DNA of 58,502 nucleotides from Maribellus sp. YY47 (GTDB lineage: Bacteria > Bacteroidota > Bacteroidia > Bacteroidales > Prolixibacteraceae). The notes beneath the pieces were generated by a model, which had not been told where the DNA came from, searched no databases, and worked only from the letters and a program-made list of their open reading frames with translations. The position numbers and the translations under genes were made by a program. The stretch is from NCBI RefSeq assembly GCF_023111095.1, contig NZ_JALGYW010000029.1, forward strand, positions 1 through 58,502, written 5' to 3'. Shown piece after piece: positions 8,886-16,153 of the stretch (its first letter is position 1; each line of letters starts with the position of its first letter).

Positions 8886-9227
8886 ATGAATTCGCAAAAC
8901 ATAAGCATAAAAGAAGCCCAGCAACAAGTAGATGAATGGATCAAAACCATTGGAGTACGCTATTTTAGCGAGCTGACTAACATGGCTATACTTACCGAAG
9001 AAGTGGGCGAACTGGCGCGCATTATGGCGCGAAAATATGGCGATCAGTCGTTTAAAAAGTCGGATGAAGAATACAAGCTGGCCGACGAAATGGCGGATGT
9101 TCTGTGGGTGTTGATTTGCCTGGCCAATCAAACCGGTGTTGACTTAAGTGAGGCATTTATCAAAAATATCGGGAAAAAAACAACAAGGGACAAAGACCGT
9201 CATCAAAACAATGAAAAACTGAAATAA
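8886..9227 (+). CDS. MazG-like nucleotide pyrophosphohydrolase
   Basis: A 113-residue all-alpha NTP pyrophosphatase of the MazG superfamily. The metal-binding signature is visible as EEVGELARIMARKYGD (about 39-54) followed by LADEMADVLWVLICLAN (about 65-81), that is, EExxE then ExxD. Such proteins hydrolyse non-canonical or excess nucleoside triphosphates. The single short domain resembles the small iMazG/RS21-C6-like forms rather than two-domain E. coli MazG. It is probably co-transcribed with dtd. Confidence 0.88.
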   Translation: MNSQNISIKEAQQQVDEWIKTIGVRYFSELTNMAILTEEVGELARIMARKYGDQSFKKSDEEYKLADEMADVLWVLICLANQTGVDLSEAFIKNIGKKTTRDKDRHQNNEKLK

Positions 9228-9470
9228 ACGCGAAAATCTGGGATTTTGATCAGTTCAGAACTTTATTCCATCCAATGAAATGAATTTGCAAGTTCCGGAA
9301 ACTACCTGGTTCCAATCTCTAAAAACCGCCAATATTAAGCAGCTTTAAAACATTTGCTGTGAGTAGACTTCGGTGACTATTATCGTGTTTTAATCCCGGA
9401 AAATTTCCTTACTTTGGCTATGCAACAAAAGTTGCATTCATTCCGAATTAACAAGACTTAAAATAATAAA

Positions 9471-10490
9471 ATGGAAAATATCGATTGGAATAATCTTGGT
9501 TTCGGCTACCGAAAAACAGATTACAACATAAGATGCACCTATAAAGATGGCGCCTGGGGTGATCTGGAAGTTAGCGACAGTGAATATTTTACAATGCACA
9601 TGGCTGCCTCTGCCATTCATTACGGGCAGGAAGCGTTTGAAGGCCTGAAAGCATTCAGAGGAAAAGACGGCAAAATCCGTGTTTTCAGAATGGATGAAAA
9701 TGCCAAACGTATGCAGGATTCGGCCAACGGAACCTTGATGGCCCGCTTTCCGCAGGAAAAATTCATGGAAGCCGTAACCAAAGCGGTAAAACTTAATGAG
9801 AGGTTTGTTCCTCCTTACGAGTCGGGAGCTTCGCTGTACATTCGCCCGGTGCTGTTTGGCACAGGAGCCGAAATTGGTGTAAAACCGGCCCGCGAGTACA
9901 TGTTCATCCTGTTTGTGACTCCGGTTGGTCCGTATTTTAAAGGCGGTTTCCAAACCACTCCTTTCGTGATTATGCGCGAATTCGACCGCTCTGCTCCGCT
10001 TGGAATGGGAAAATTTAAAGTGGGCGGAAACTATGCAGCCAGTCTTATTGCCGGACAAAAAGCACACGAGTTGGGCTATTCCAATATTTTCTATCTCGAT
10101 GCAAAAGAGAAAAAATACATCGATGAATGTGGTGCAGCCAATTTCTTTGGGGTAAAAAATAACACCTACATTACACCCAAGTCAGAATCTATTTTACCAT
10201 CCATCACCAACAAGAGTTTGATGGTTTTGGCCGAAGAAATGGGAATGAAAGTAGAATGCCGCCACGTTCCGGTGGAAGAGCTTGCTACGTTTGAAGAAGC
10301 CGGTGCCTGCGGAACAGCAGCTGTTATCAGCCCGATCCAGCGGATTGACGACTACGATACAAAAGAATCGTACGTTTTCTCGAAAGACGGAAAACCAGGC
10401 CCCATCAGTGAAAAACTGTACAATAAGTTACGTGCTATTCAGTATGGCGATGAGCCGGATAACCACGGCTGGGTAACTGTTATTGACTAA
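9471..10490 (+). CDS. ilvE: branched-chain amino acid aminotransferase
   Basis: This 339-residue class IV PLP aminotransferase carries out the last step of isoleucine, leucine and valine synthesis and the first step of their breakdown. It belongs to the longer group related to mitochondrial BCATs. The PLP lysine is K183 in GKFKVGGNYAAS. Other fold motifs are EAFEGLKAFRG at 55-64, YIRPVLFGTGAEIGV and IDECGAANFF. It is monocistronic, with its own terminator at 10550. A 209-residue antisense open frame over this gene is a shadow. Confidence 0.95.
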   Translation: MENIDWNNLGFGYRKTDYNIRCTYKDGAWGDLEVSDSEYFTMHMAASAIHYGQEAFEGLKAFRGKDGKIRVFRMDENAKRMQDSANGTLMARFPQEKFMEAVTKAVKLNERFVPPYESGASLYIRPVLFGTGAEIGVKPAREYMFILFVTPVGPYFKGGFQTTPFVIMREFDRSAPLGMGKFKVGGNYAASLIAGQKAHELGYSNIFYLDAKEKKYIDECGAANFFGVKNNTYITPKSESILPSITNKSLMVLAEEMGMKVECRHVPVEELATFEEAGACGTAAVISPIQRIDDYDTKESYVFSKDGKPGPISEKLYNKLRAIQYGDEPDNHGWVTVID

Positions 10491-10549
10491 TAAGGATACT
10501 TCGCCTCATTCAGGTGGTGAGAGAAAAAAAATCAAACTATCAGATATTT

Positions 10550-10586
10550 AGAGCCATTTCTTTTTTAGGAATGGCTCTTTTATTTT
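10550..10586 (+). terminator. terminator after ilvE
   Basis: The 9-bp stem AGAGCCATT / AATGGCTCT (10550-10558 with 10570-10578) has an 11-base loop and is followed by TTTTATTTT. It lies 60 bases past the ilvE stop and also faces the 3' end of the transposase gene on the minus strand. Confidence 0.8.
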
Positions 10587-10648
10587 CATGAAGTTGTTGC
10601 AGATTACCTGATCATTGAGCCCCCAATATCCCTTTTTCAAAACAGATA

Positions 10649-11086
10649 CTAGCGTTTCATACCTGTTTGATAATGTTTTATGAACTCCTGGTATTCTTCT
10701 TCAAAAGTAGTTCGCCGGTGATGTTCCGGTTGATTTAAAATATATCTGCAAACCCTGTCTACATCTGATTTAGAAACCGAAAAAGCTGAAGCTGATTGCT
10801 GCCATGCAAATTTTCCTTTTATCAATTGGTTTGAATTAATAAATCGCTCAGAACTATTGGCAACTACCAAAACCAATTCCAATTCAGAAATGGAAGGAGA
10901 GCGGGAAACAAGCATATGAACATGCTCTGGATTTGCATAGATCGCATATAATTTTGATGAATTGTTAGAAACAATACCCGTTATGTATTTTTCAATTCTT
11001 TCCCGGATTTCTTCCCTGATAACTGGCATTCGCTGATAAGTAGTAAGGACAAAATGAGTGTAAAGGTTGTTATATTCAATCTTCAT
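10649..11086 (-). CDS. Y1 (IS200/IS605-type) HUH transposase
   Basis: A 145-residue single-strand transposase of the REP/IS200 superfamily (PF01797). The HUH metal motif is HVH in NPEHVHMLVSRSPS (about 74-76). The catalytic tyrosine is in DRVCRYILNQPEHH near residue 114. Length and the FEEEYQEFIKHY tail match complete Bacteroidota members, so it looks intact. No tnpB partner is present. Its 5' end lies 5 bases from a symmetric inverted repeat (11092-11301) that may be its DNA substrate. It sits between ilvE and the ECF sigma operon. Confidence 0.88.
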   Translation of the reverse strand: MKIEYNNLYTHFVLTTYQRMPVIREEIRERIEKYITGIVSNNSSKLYAIYANPEHVHMLVSRSPSISELELVLVVANSSERFINSNQLIKGKFAWQQSASAFSVSKSDVDRVCRYILNQPEHHRRTTFEEEYQEFIKHYQTGMKR

Positions 11087-11091
11087 GTCTG

Positions 11092-11301
11092 ATAAGGTTA
11101 ATAAGGTTTATTTCAAAATAATTTTCTTAGCTACCAAGCTCAATATCATAAAAATAAGGTTTTACACATTCTAATCAAGCTTGCAGAAATACCTCCATTT
11201 TAAAACACATTCAAAATGGAGCAGAAATAAACCTTATTCTTTGCTTACCAAGCTTAGTAGACAATTAAATTATACAAAAACCAAAACCTTATTACCTTAT
11301 T
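11092..11301. repeat. large imperfect inverted repeat with six AATAAGGTT-type motifs
   Basis: The left arm (11092-11162) reads ATAAGGTTAATAAGGTTT, then CTACCAAGCT at 11131-11140, then 12 bases, then AATAAGGTTT at 11153-11162. The right arm (11229-11301) is the same series inverted: AAACCTTATT at 11229-11238, 12 bases, the complement of CTACTAAGCT, then AAACCTTATTACCTTATT at 11284-11301. Motif centres are symmetric around about 11196. A perfect 15-bp pair (11100-11114 with 11224-11238) and a small central hairpin (11194-11201 with 11213-11220) are also present. This accounts for most of the 326-base gene-free gap upstream of the sigma factor. Possible roles are a REPIN-like substrate of the adjacent Y1 transposase or a protein-binding array. 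Confidence 0.75.
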
Positions 11302-11356
11302 TTTCAGGGATAAATACTAAGTTGGACGTGTTAAATAGAAACAAAAGTATTTTCCC

Positions 11357-11384
11357 CTGTAACTTCCTGTTCACTCGCCCGTCA
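11357..11384 (+). promoter_or_regulatory. ECF-type promoter of the sigma factor operon
   Basis: CTGTAACTT (11357-11365) and GCCCGTCA (11377-11384) form a -35 AAC / -10 CGTC pair with 16 bases between AAC and CGTC, as in many ECF promoters. CGTC lies 33 bases before the sigma ATG at 11413. The same two blocks recur before the third gene of the locus at 13013-13041, which implies autoregulation. Confidence 0.7.
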
Positions 11385-11412
11385 TATGCAAATGAACAGT
11401 GTTTGAAAACGA

Positions 11413-11898
11413 ATGACCGTAAACGAATATAACCAGGCTGTTGATGAATATTCGGACCGTTTGTACCGGTTCGTCCTTAAAAGCATTAGGGACACGCACA
11501 AGGCAGAGGACATTGTGCAGGACAGCTATGAAAAGCTGTGGAAAAACGTGGAAAATGTTAATGCCGACAAAGTAAAGGCTTATTTATTCACCACCGCTTA
11601 CCACACCATGATTGACCGGATACGAAAAGAAAAACATTCGGTTTACGCCGACGACCTTATTCTTCCGGAACAGGGACAGGAAAACAATTATACCGACTTG
11701 TCGGAAATATTACGGGAAGCAGTAGATAAATTGCCCGAAGTACAGCGAATAGTAGTGCTGCTGCGCGATTATGAAGGATACAATTACAAAGAAATTGGTG
11801 AGCTTACTCACTTAAGCGAAGCACAGGTAAAAGTGTATATTTACCGTGCCCGGGTATTTCTGAAAAAATACATCGGAAGCATTGAGGCGGTTGCATAA
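11413..11898 (+). CDS. ECF-family RNA polymerase sigma factor
   Basis: A 161-residue sigma-70 family protein with only regions 2 and 4. Region 2 spans about residues 8-75 (YSDRLYRFVLKSIRDTHKAE, DIVQDSYEKLWKN). Region 4 spans about 98-155, with the helix-turn-helix YKEIGELTHLSEAQVKVYIYRAR. It probably directs RNA polymerase to the TGTAACTT-CGTC promoters at 11357 and 13013. The next gene, 18 bases downstream, encodes a single-pass membrane protein placed as its anti-sigma factor. No FecR/SusC partner is present, so this is not the classical iron or glycan ECF pair of the phylum. Confidence 0.93.
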   Translation: MTVNEYNQAVDEYSDRLYRFVLKSIRDTHKAEDIVQDSYEKLWKNVENVNADKVKAYLFTTAYHTMIDRIRKEKHSVYADDLILPEQGQENNYTDLSEILREAVDKLPEVQRIVVLLRDYEGYNYKEIGELTHLSEAQVKVYIYRARVFLKKYIGSIEAVA

Positions 11899-11916
11899 GA
11901 AGAAAAAAAGTTGAAC

Positions 11917-12981
11917 ATGAAGATCACAAGACAAAATTACGAGGCATATTTCATCGATTACCTGGAAGGTAAGCTCGATGAACAGCTGGTGGATGTCTTT
12001 ATCGACTTTCTGCAACAAAATCCCGATCTGAAAGAGGAACTTGAACTTTTCAGTGCGGTAAGTGCCGTACCCGAATCGCATACATTCAATAAAAAGAAAA
12101 AGCTTTATCACGAAAAATACGACCTCGAAAGCGAGTTCAACCAGGCGGCAGTTGCCAAACTGGAAGGTGACCTTTCGCAACAGGAAACCGAAGACTTTGA
12201 AAGGTATATTTTAGCTCATCCTGAAAAACAGGAAGATGTTGATCTTTTTGAAAAAACCCTGCTAAAAGCTGATGTGAACATCGTGTTCGAAAAGAAAAAT
12301 AAGCTTTACAAACGTACTGTAGGAAAGACAATTATGCTTTGGGCTTCCCGGATATCTGCTATGTTTATAGTAGGATTGGTGATTTTTAGTGTGATGACAA
12401 AAAATGACAAAGATCCCGAATCAATTCATCAGCTTGCCCAGATTGAAGAACCCAAAAACCCGAATACAGATGCTCAGCAGAAAATCGTTTTCACGCAAGA
12501 GCCAGCCGCTGAAAATAAAAAAGTAACAGAAGTAACGGAAAAGTCTGTTCCTCAAAAAACAGAAACAAAGAATAGTACCAAAACTCAGGAAGTTATTCAA
12601 AAAAATATTCAGGCAGAAAAACCTGTAACACAAAGGATTCGCATTGAAATACCAAAAGAAATACAATCGCTTACAGCATCGCTCGATGTTCAGCCTGCCG
12701 CCGAAACACTGGAAACGATGTACATTTCAATTCCTGAAACTCCGCAATCCAACGTTGAAGAACGCCTGCTGGCAGATGTAGTACTCGAAAAAACCGGGCT
12801 CGACAACCTCTCCATCAATAAGATTAAAAAAGCCGGATTAAAACTGGTTTCGGGCTTTACCAAAGACAATCTTACCTACAAAACCGATGATGAAGGCGAA
12901 ATAACCGAGATCAACTACGATTCTCGTTTACTGGCGTTTACCATTCCTAACAATCCGAAAGAAAAAGCCGACGGTAAATAA
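11917..12981 (+). CDS. putative membrane anti-sigma factor with duplicated N-terminal domain
   Basis: A 354-residue protein with no firm family match. Residues 7-66 and 74-132 look like a tandem duplication: YFIDYLEGKLDEQLVDVFID and AAVAKLEGDLSQQETEDFER each run on to a P-rich helix and end FNKKKKLYHE / FEKKNKLYKR. A single transmembrane helix follows at about 137-160. A low-complexity T/K/E/Q-rich stalk spans 165-245, and a C-terminal domain spans about 280-354. Position directly after an ECF sigma factor, a cytoplasmic helical head and one membrane span fit an anti-sigma factor, by inference. Codon 11917 (ATG) is preferred over an in-frame TTG at 11911. Confidence 0.75.
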   Translation: MKITRQNYEAYFIDYLEGKLDEQLVDVFIDFLQQNPDLKEELELFSAVSAVPESHTFNKKKKLYHEKYDLESEFNQAAVAKLEGDLSQQETEDFERYILAHPEKQEDVDLFEKTLLKADVNIVFEKKNKLYKRTVGKTIMLWASRISAMFIVGLVIFSVMTKNDKDPESIHQLAQIEEPKNPNTDAQQKIVFTQEPAAENKKVTEVTEKSVPQKTETKNSTKTQEVIQKNIQAEKPVTQRIRIEIPKEIQSLTASLDVQPAAETLETMYISIPETPQSNVEERLLADVVLEKTGLDNLSINKIKKAGLKLVSGFTKDNLTYKTDDEGEITEINYDSRLLAFTIPNNPKEKADGK

Positions 12982-13012
12982 CTGGGTATTTTTCGGGCCT
13001 TTTTTTATTCTG

Positions 13013-13041
13013 CTGTAACTTTTCCATTAAGCAGCCCGTCA
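13013..13041 (+). promoter_or_regulatory. second ECF-type promoter, before the barrel gene
   Basis: CTGTAACTT (13013-13021) and GCCCGTCA (13034-13041) repeat the blocks at 11357-11384 with 17 instead of 16 bases between AAC and CGTC. CGTC is again exactly 33 bases before the ATG (13070). The sequence between the blocks differs, so the conservation is confined to the promoter elements. Confidence 0.7.
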
Positions 13042-13069
13042 CAGCATCAGAAACAAAAAATAGAAAAAG

Positions 13070-13984
13070 ATGAAACGATTAATGACCTTATTTTTGTGCG
13101 GTGCTCTAGCCACCAACCTTTTTGCACAAGAAGATACCACCCAGGTAAAAGTTCTGAAAAAAAACGTGGTTACCGTAGTTGAAGACGGAAGAGGGACCAA
13201 AGTTAAAGTTGGAGAAAACAAAGGCGTTGAAGTAATTACCGACGACTGGGGCGATACCACCCGCATCAGGATCGGACGGCGGACTTTTGACGTGGTGGAA
13301 GACTGGCACGGGACCCATGTAAACGTAAGCAAAGAACCCAAAAGAAAAAACTGGGCCGGGAGTTTTAATCCGCACTGGGCGGGGGTTGAAGTAGCCATGA
13401 ACCTGTTTAGCAGCACCGATTACTCGATGTATAACGGCAACGAATTTTTCGACCTCATTCCCGGAAAATCACTCACCTGGAACATCAATTTCGCCGAGTG
13501 GGCCTTCAAAAATGAGCAAAACAACTTCGCCTTTGTAACCGGACTTGGACTTAGTTTTTCGGATTACCGCTTTGATCGCCGCATTACGATCGAAAAAGAT
13601 CCAAGCAGCGGAATCATTGTTCCGGTTTCGCTCGACGAACTGGAGAATTTCAACAAATCGAAACTGACAATGACTTACCTGACTGCTCCTTTGATGCTCG
13701 AAGGAAAAACACCGCTCCGGATGGGAGGATCGCATCTTTACCTGGCTGGTGGTATAATTGGCGGCCTACACATTGGTTCGCACACCAAAATTAAATACGA
13801 CGGGAACAAAGATAAAGCCAGGGGCAACTTTAACCTTTCGCAGTTTAAATTTGATCTTACCGGAAGAATCGGATTCGGCGATTTCTGCGTATTTGTTAAT
13901 TACGGACTTACTCCGTTGTTTAAAGACGGCAAAGGCCCTGAACTTAATCCGATGATGATCGGAATCTCGTTCCCCAATATCTAA
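13070..13984 (+). CDS. outer-membrane beta-barrel protein with short beta-repeat head
   Basis: A 304-residue exported protein with a signal peptide of about 20 residues ending LFAQ. Residues 33-92 hold three 20-residue repeats (VVTVVEDGRGTKVKVGENKG, then VEVITDDWGDTTRIRIGRRT, then FDVVEDWHGTHVNVSKEPKR) with a common DDWGxT-V-V pattern. A PorT-like barrel with alternating strands and a terminal GISFPNI follows from about 95. The gene has its own ECF-type promoter, so it is the likely output of the upstream sigma factor. An envelope sensing or repair role is inferred only. A terminator follows at 14014. Confidence 0.8.
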   Translation: MKRLMTLFLCGALATNLFAQEDTTQVKVLKKNVVTVVEDGRGTKVKVGENKGVEVITDDWGDTTRIRIGRRTFDVVEDWHGTHVNVSKEPKRKNWAGSFNPHWAGVEVAMNLFSSTDYSMYNGNEFFDLIPGKSLTWNINFAEWAFKNEQNNFAFVTGLGLSFSDYRFDRRITIEKDPSSGIIVPVSLDELENFNKSKLTMTYLTAPLMLEGKTPLRMGGSHLYLAGGIIGGLHIGSHTKIKYDGNKDKARGNFNLSQFKFDLTGRIGFGDFCVFVNYGLTPLFKDGKGPELNPMMIGISFPNI

Positions 13985-14013
13985 ACAAAATTTCAAACCA
14001 TGAATGATATTAC

Positions 14014-14041
14014 TCCCCGGTCGTTTTACCGGGGATTTTTT
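14014..14041 (+). terminator. terminator closing the ECF operon
   Basis: The perfect 8-bp GC-rich stem TCCCCGGT / ACCGGGGA (14014-14021 with 14028-14035) has a 6-base loop and a TTTTTT tail. It lies 30 bases past the barrel gene stop. Confidence 0.9.
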
Positions 14042-14089
14042 ATGGCATTAACTTCTATTTCAACTAATTTTAGAGGGTAAACAGATAAG

Positions 14090-14689
14090 ATGGAGTTTTT
14101 CAATTACTTTCCGCTGACGGGATTTCTGCTGATGCTCATTTTTGTGGTAGGCAGAATTTATCTCCTGAAGCAAAAGCAAATTCAGGTAATATCATCTTCT
14201 CAAAAGAACCGTTCATCAAAAGTGCTCTATCCTGTTTTTGCATTTATTTTTCTAATTTGGATTTTCGAGCTGATCCGACCAGCTTTTCAGGTTTCGTTCT
14301 CCCTTCTTCCAACATCTGTTACGACGCTGCTTTTCAATTTTTCAATATTAAAAAAGATTGGCATTATTCTAATTTTCGGTGCACTGATTCTTTGGATGAT
14401 AACGCTGGTTCATTTCAAAACTTCGCTGCGAATGGGCCTGGATGAAAACAACTGCGGAAAACTGATCACAAGCGGAGTATTTTCGTTTTCTCGTAATCCC
14501 TTTTTCTTTTCGCTTGACCTCTATTTTCTTGGAGTGGCGTCGATGCTATCTTCTGTTTTTAACATCGTATTTTCGCTGGCAGCTATTATTGGCATTCACT
14601 TTTTTATTCTGAAAGAAGAACGATTTCTGCTTGAAAACTACGGGGAAGAATACCTAAACTATCAGCAAAAAACGGGAAGGTATTTTTGA
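14090..14689 (+). CDS. isoprenylcysteine methyltransferase-like membrane protein
   Basis: A 199-residue protein with five or so membrane helices. The C-terminal signature GVFSFSRNPFFFSLDLYFLG followed by KEERFLLENYGEEYLNYQ is that of the ICMT/PEMT-like membrane methyltransferase family, which use S-adenosylmethionine bound at this region. Bacterial members modify lipids or small hydrophobic substrates. The actual acceptor is unknown. It is monocistronic, starting 48 bases after the ECF operon terminator and convergent with the lipoprotein gene at 14704. Confidence 0.8.
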   Translation: MEFFNYFPLTGFLLMLIFVVGRIYLLKQKQIQVISSSQKNRSSKVLYPVFAFIFLIWIFELIRPAFQVSFSLLPTSVTTLLFNFSILKKIGIILIFGALILWMITLVHFKTSLRMGLDENNCGKLITSGVFSFSRNPFFFSLDLYFLGVASMLSSVFNIVFSLAAIIGIHFFILKEERFLLENYGEEYLNYQQKTGRYF

Positions 14690-14703
14690 AATTCTGAGCT
14701 TAA

Positions 14704-15315
14704 CTACTGCTCGGTCGAAATAAAAAAATTGTTCTCTTTTCCCAGCCGGTAATCAAAACGCCCATACGATATTTTAGTGGTATTACCAATCGAATCTGTT
14801 ACAGAAAACCCAAAAGTACCGGAAAAAATGGCGCTACTCAATGAATCGTTCAGTTCAACATTTCGGATATAGAGTTGGCCAATTCCCTTATGTTTATATG
14901 CTTCCTGATAATTTGATTCACGAATGTAAAATGCCTTATTTGTTACTCCATCAAGTGCAATTTTTTGTCCTTCCAAATGGCTTATATCCTCAAATCCATC
15001 CACTTCCGATTCATGAAGAGAAAATTCAATACTTGAATGCCCGTTTTCGGCACTTCCGTAAAAGCATATAACCAGGCTATCTTTTTCAGGCCATACATTC
15101 ACCAAGGGAGCGTATGAATACCCATACAAACTCCACGTTAACTGTGATTCCCATACTTTGTTGCCGACAAAGGCACCCGCAACATTGTTGCCGCTCTCAG
15201 TGTATTTTGGAAGCCGTGGATCGATTGGATCAGGAACAAATATACCGTTGCAGGCGAACAGCCCAATCGCCAGACCTGCCATCCATAGCTTATTTACCAA
15301 ACGCAATTTTTTCAT
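14704..15315 (-). CDS. hypothetical lipoprotein
   Basis: A 203-residue protein with the lipobox GLFAC (cysteine near residue 22) and then NGIFVPDPIDPRLPKYTESG. The remainder is beta-rich, with TWSLYGYSYAPLVNVWPEKD and GTFGFSVTDSIGNTTKISYGRFD, and shows no motif I recognise. It overlaps the upstream barrel gene (15290-15943) by 26 bases on the same strand, so the two are probably translated together and may form an outer-membrane pair. Confidence 0.8.
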   Translation of the reverse strand: MKKLRLVNKLWMAGLAIGLFACNGIFVPDPIDPRLPKYTESGNNVAGAFVGNKVWESQLTWSLYGYSYAPLVNVWPEKDSLVICFYGSAENGHSSIEFSLHESEVDGFEDISHLEGQKIALDGVTNKAFYIRESNYQEAYKHKGIGQLYIRNVELNDSLSSAIFSGTFGFSVTDSIGNTTKISYGRFDYRLGKENNFFISTEQ

Positions 15316-15943
15316 TCCTCAATTTGATTTTAATGCCTGCCGAAAAGCAAACGTTGTAGATGTCATTTATATCTCTGTCAAAATTTCCCATTTCATCAAT
15401 TACCACATAATCCAGCATATACCTCAGACCATAAGTAGCCCTGGAATAAAAACTAATTCTTGAGTTATCGAAAACACTTATTCCCAACACCAGTCCCGTA
15501 TCGAAATGCCTGTATGTTTTCATTCCCTGCTTGATACTCGTTGACATCAACTGGCTTAGTTCAATCCCGCACTGAATCGAAAAAAAAGGGTATGGCTCAT
15601 AATTAACTAAAATAGGTAATGCCATGTAATTAAAACGGAAAGTATAATCCTCGGCGAAGCTTTGCTGATAACCCTTTTGTGAGAAAATCAGTTCGTTCGT
15701 AATGGATAATTTTTCGAGGCTTTTTATCGGATAATACTGAACACTTACCCCAAAATGATAAGCTGTAAGCCCTTCTTTATTTTCCAATGAAACATCGTTT
15801 CGTACATCGCTAAAATTAACGCCCCCGATTACTGCAATTTGTGCCTCGGCTTTCAATGCAAAAACAAAGAACAACCAACACAACGCGAACAGCTTAAAAA
15901 ACAGCGTTGGAGATTTACAGGAGACAATTTTGGGAATTTTCAT
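15290..15943 (-). CDS. PorT-like outer-membrane beta-barrel protein
   Basis: This 217-residue exported protein has a long signal sequence (about 1-35, ending KAEAQ) followed by IAVIGGVNFSDVRND, the typical opening of the PorT/outer-membrane-beta-barrel family in Bacteroidota. Alternating amphipathic strands continue to the C-terminus (FSAGIKIKLRN). The stop overlaps the following lipoprotein gene by 26 bases. The upstream 210 bases (15944-16153) show no clear promoter box or RNA structure. Confidence 0.82.
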   Translation of the reverse strand: MKIPKIVSCKSPTLFFKLFALCWLFFVFALKAEAQIAVIGGVNFSDVRNDVSLENKEGLTAYHFGVSVQYYPIKSLEKLSITNELIFSQKGYQQSFAEDYTFRFNYMALPILVNYEPYPFFSIQCGIELSQLMSTSIKQGMKTYRHFDTGLVLGISVFDNSRISFYSRATYGLRYMLDYVVIDEMGNFDRDINDIYNVCFSAGIKIKLRNEKIAFGK

Positions 15944-16153
15944 AATTCAGGTTATTGGTTTATTAGCAGATGATAAATACAATCCGATGGTTGCGTTGAT
16001 TGATAAAACAATTACAATAATTGAAAATAGAGTTTTTTGTCACCAGCTATCTTTTACAAATTAAACCTGATAACAAGAAATCGTGTCTTGCCCTGAAATA
16101 AGGTGCAAATCAGACAATAACTTGACCGATCCCAATATCAATGAATGGGTTCA

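Noticed and set aside
9438-10067. 209-residue open frame antisense to ilvE
   Set aside because: It lies wholly over ilvE apart from 33 bases beyond its start, has no family features and no promoter box; it is a codon-usage shadow.
11194-11220. Hairpin TCCATTTT / AAAATGGA considered as a terminator
   Set aside because: No U-tract and no gene ending before it; it lies at the centre of the inverted array and is treated as part of it.
11181-11432. 83-residue open frame upstream of the sigma factor
   Set aside because: It runs through the inverted repeat array and the ECF promoter and has no protein-like character.
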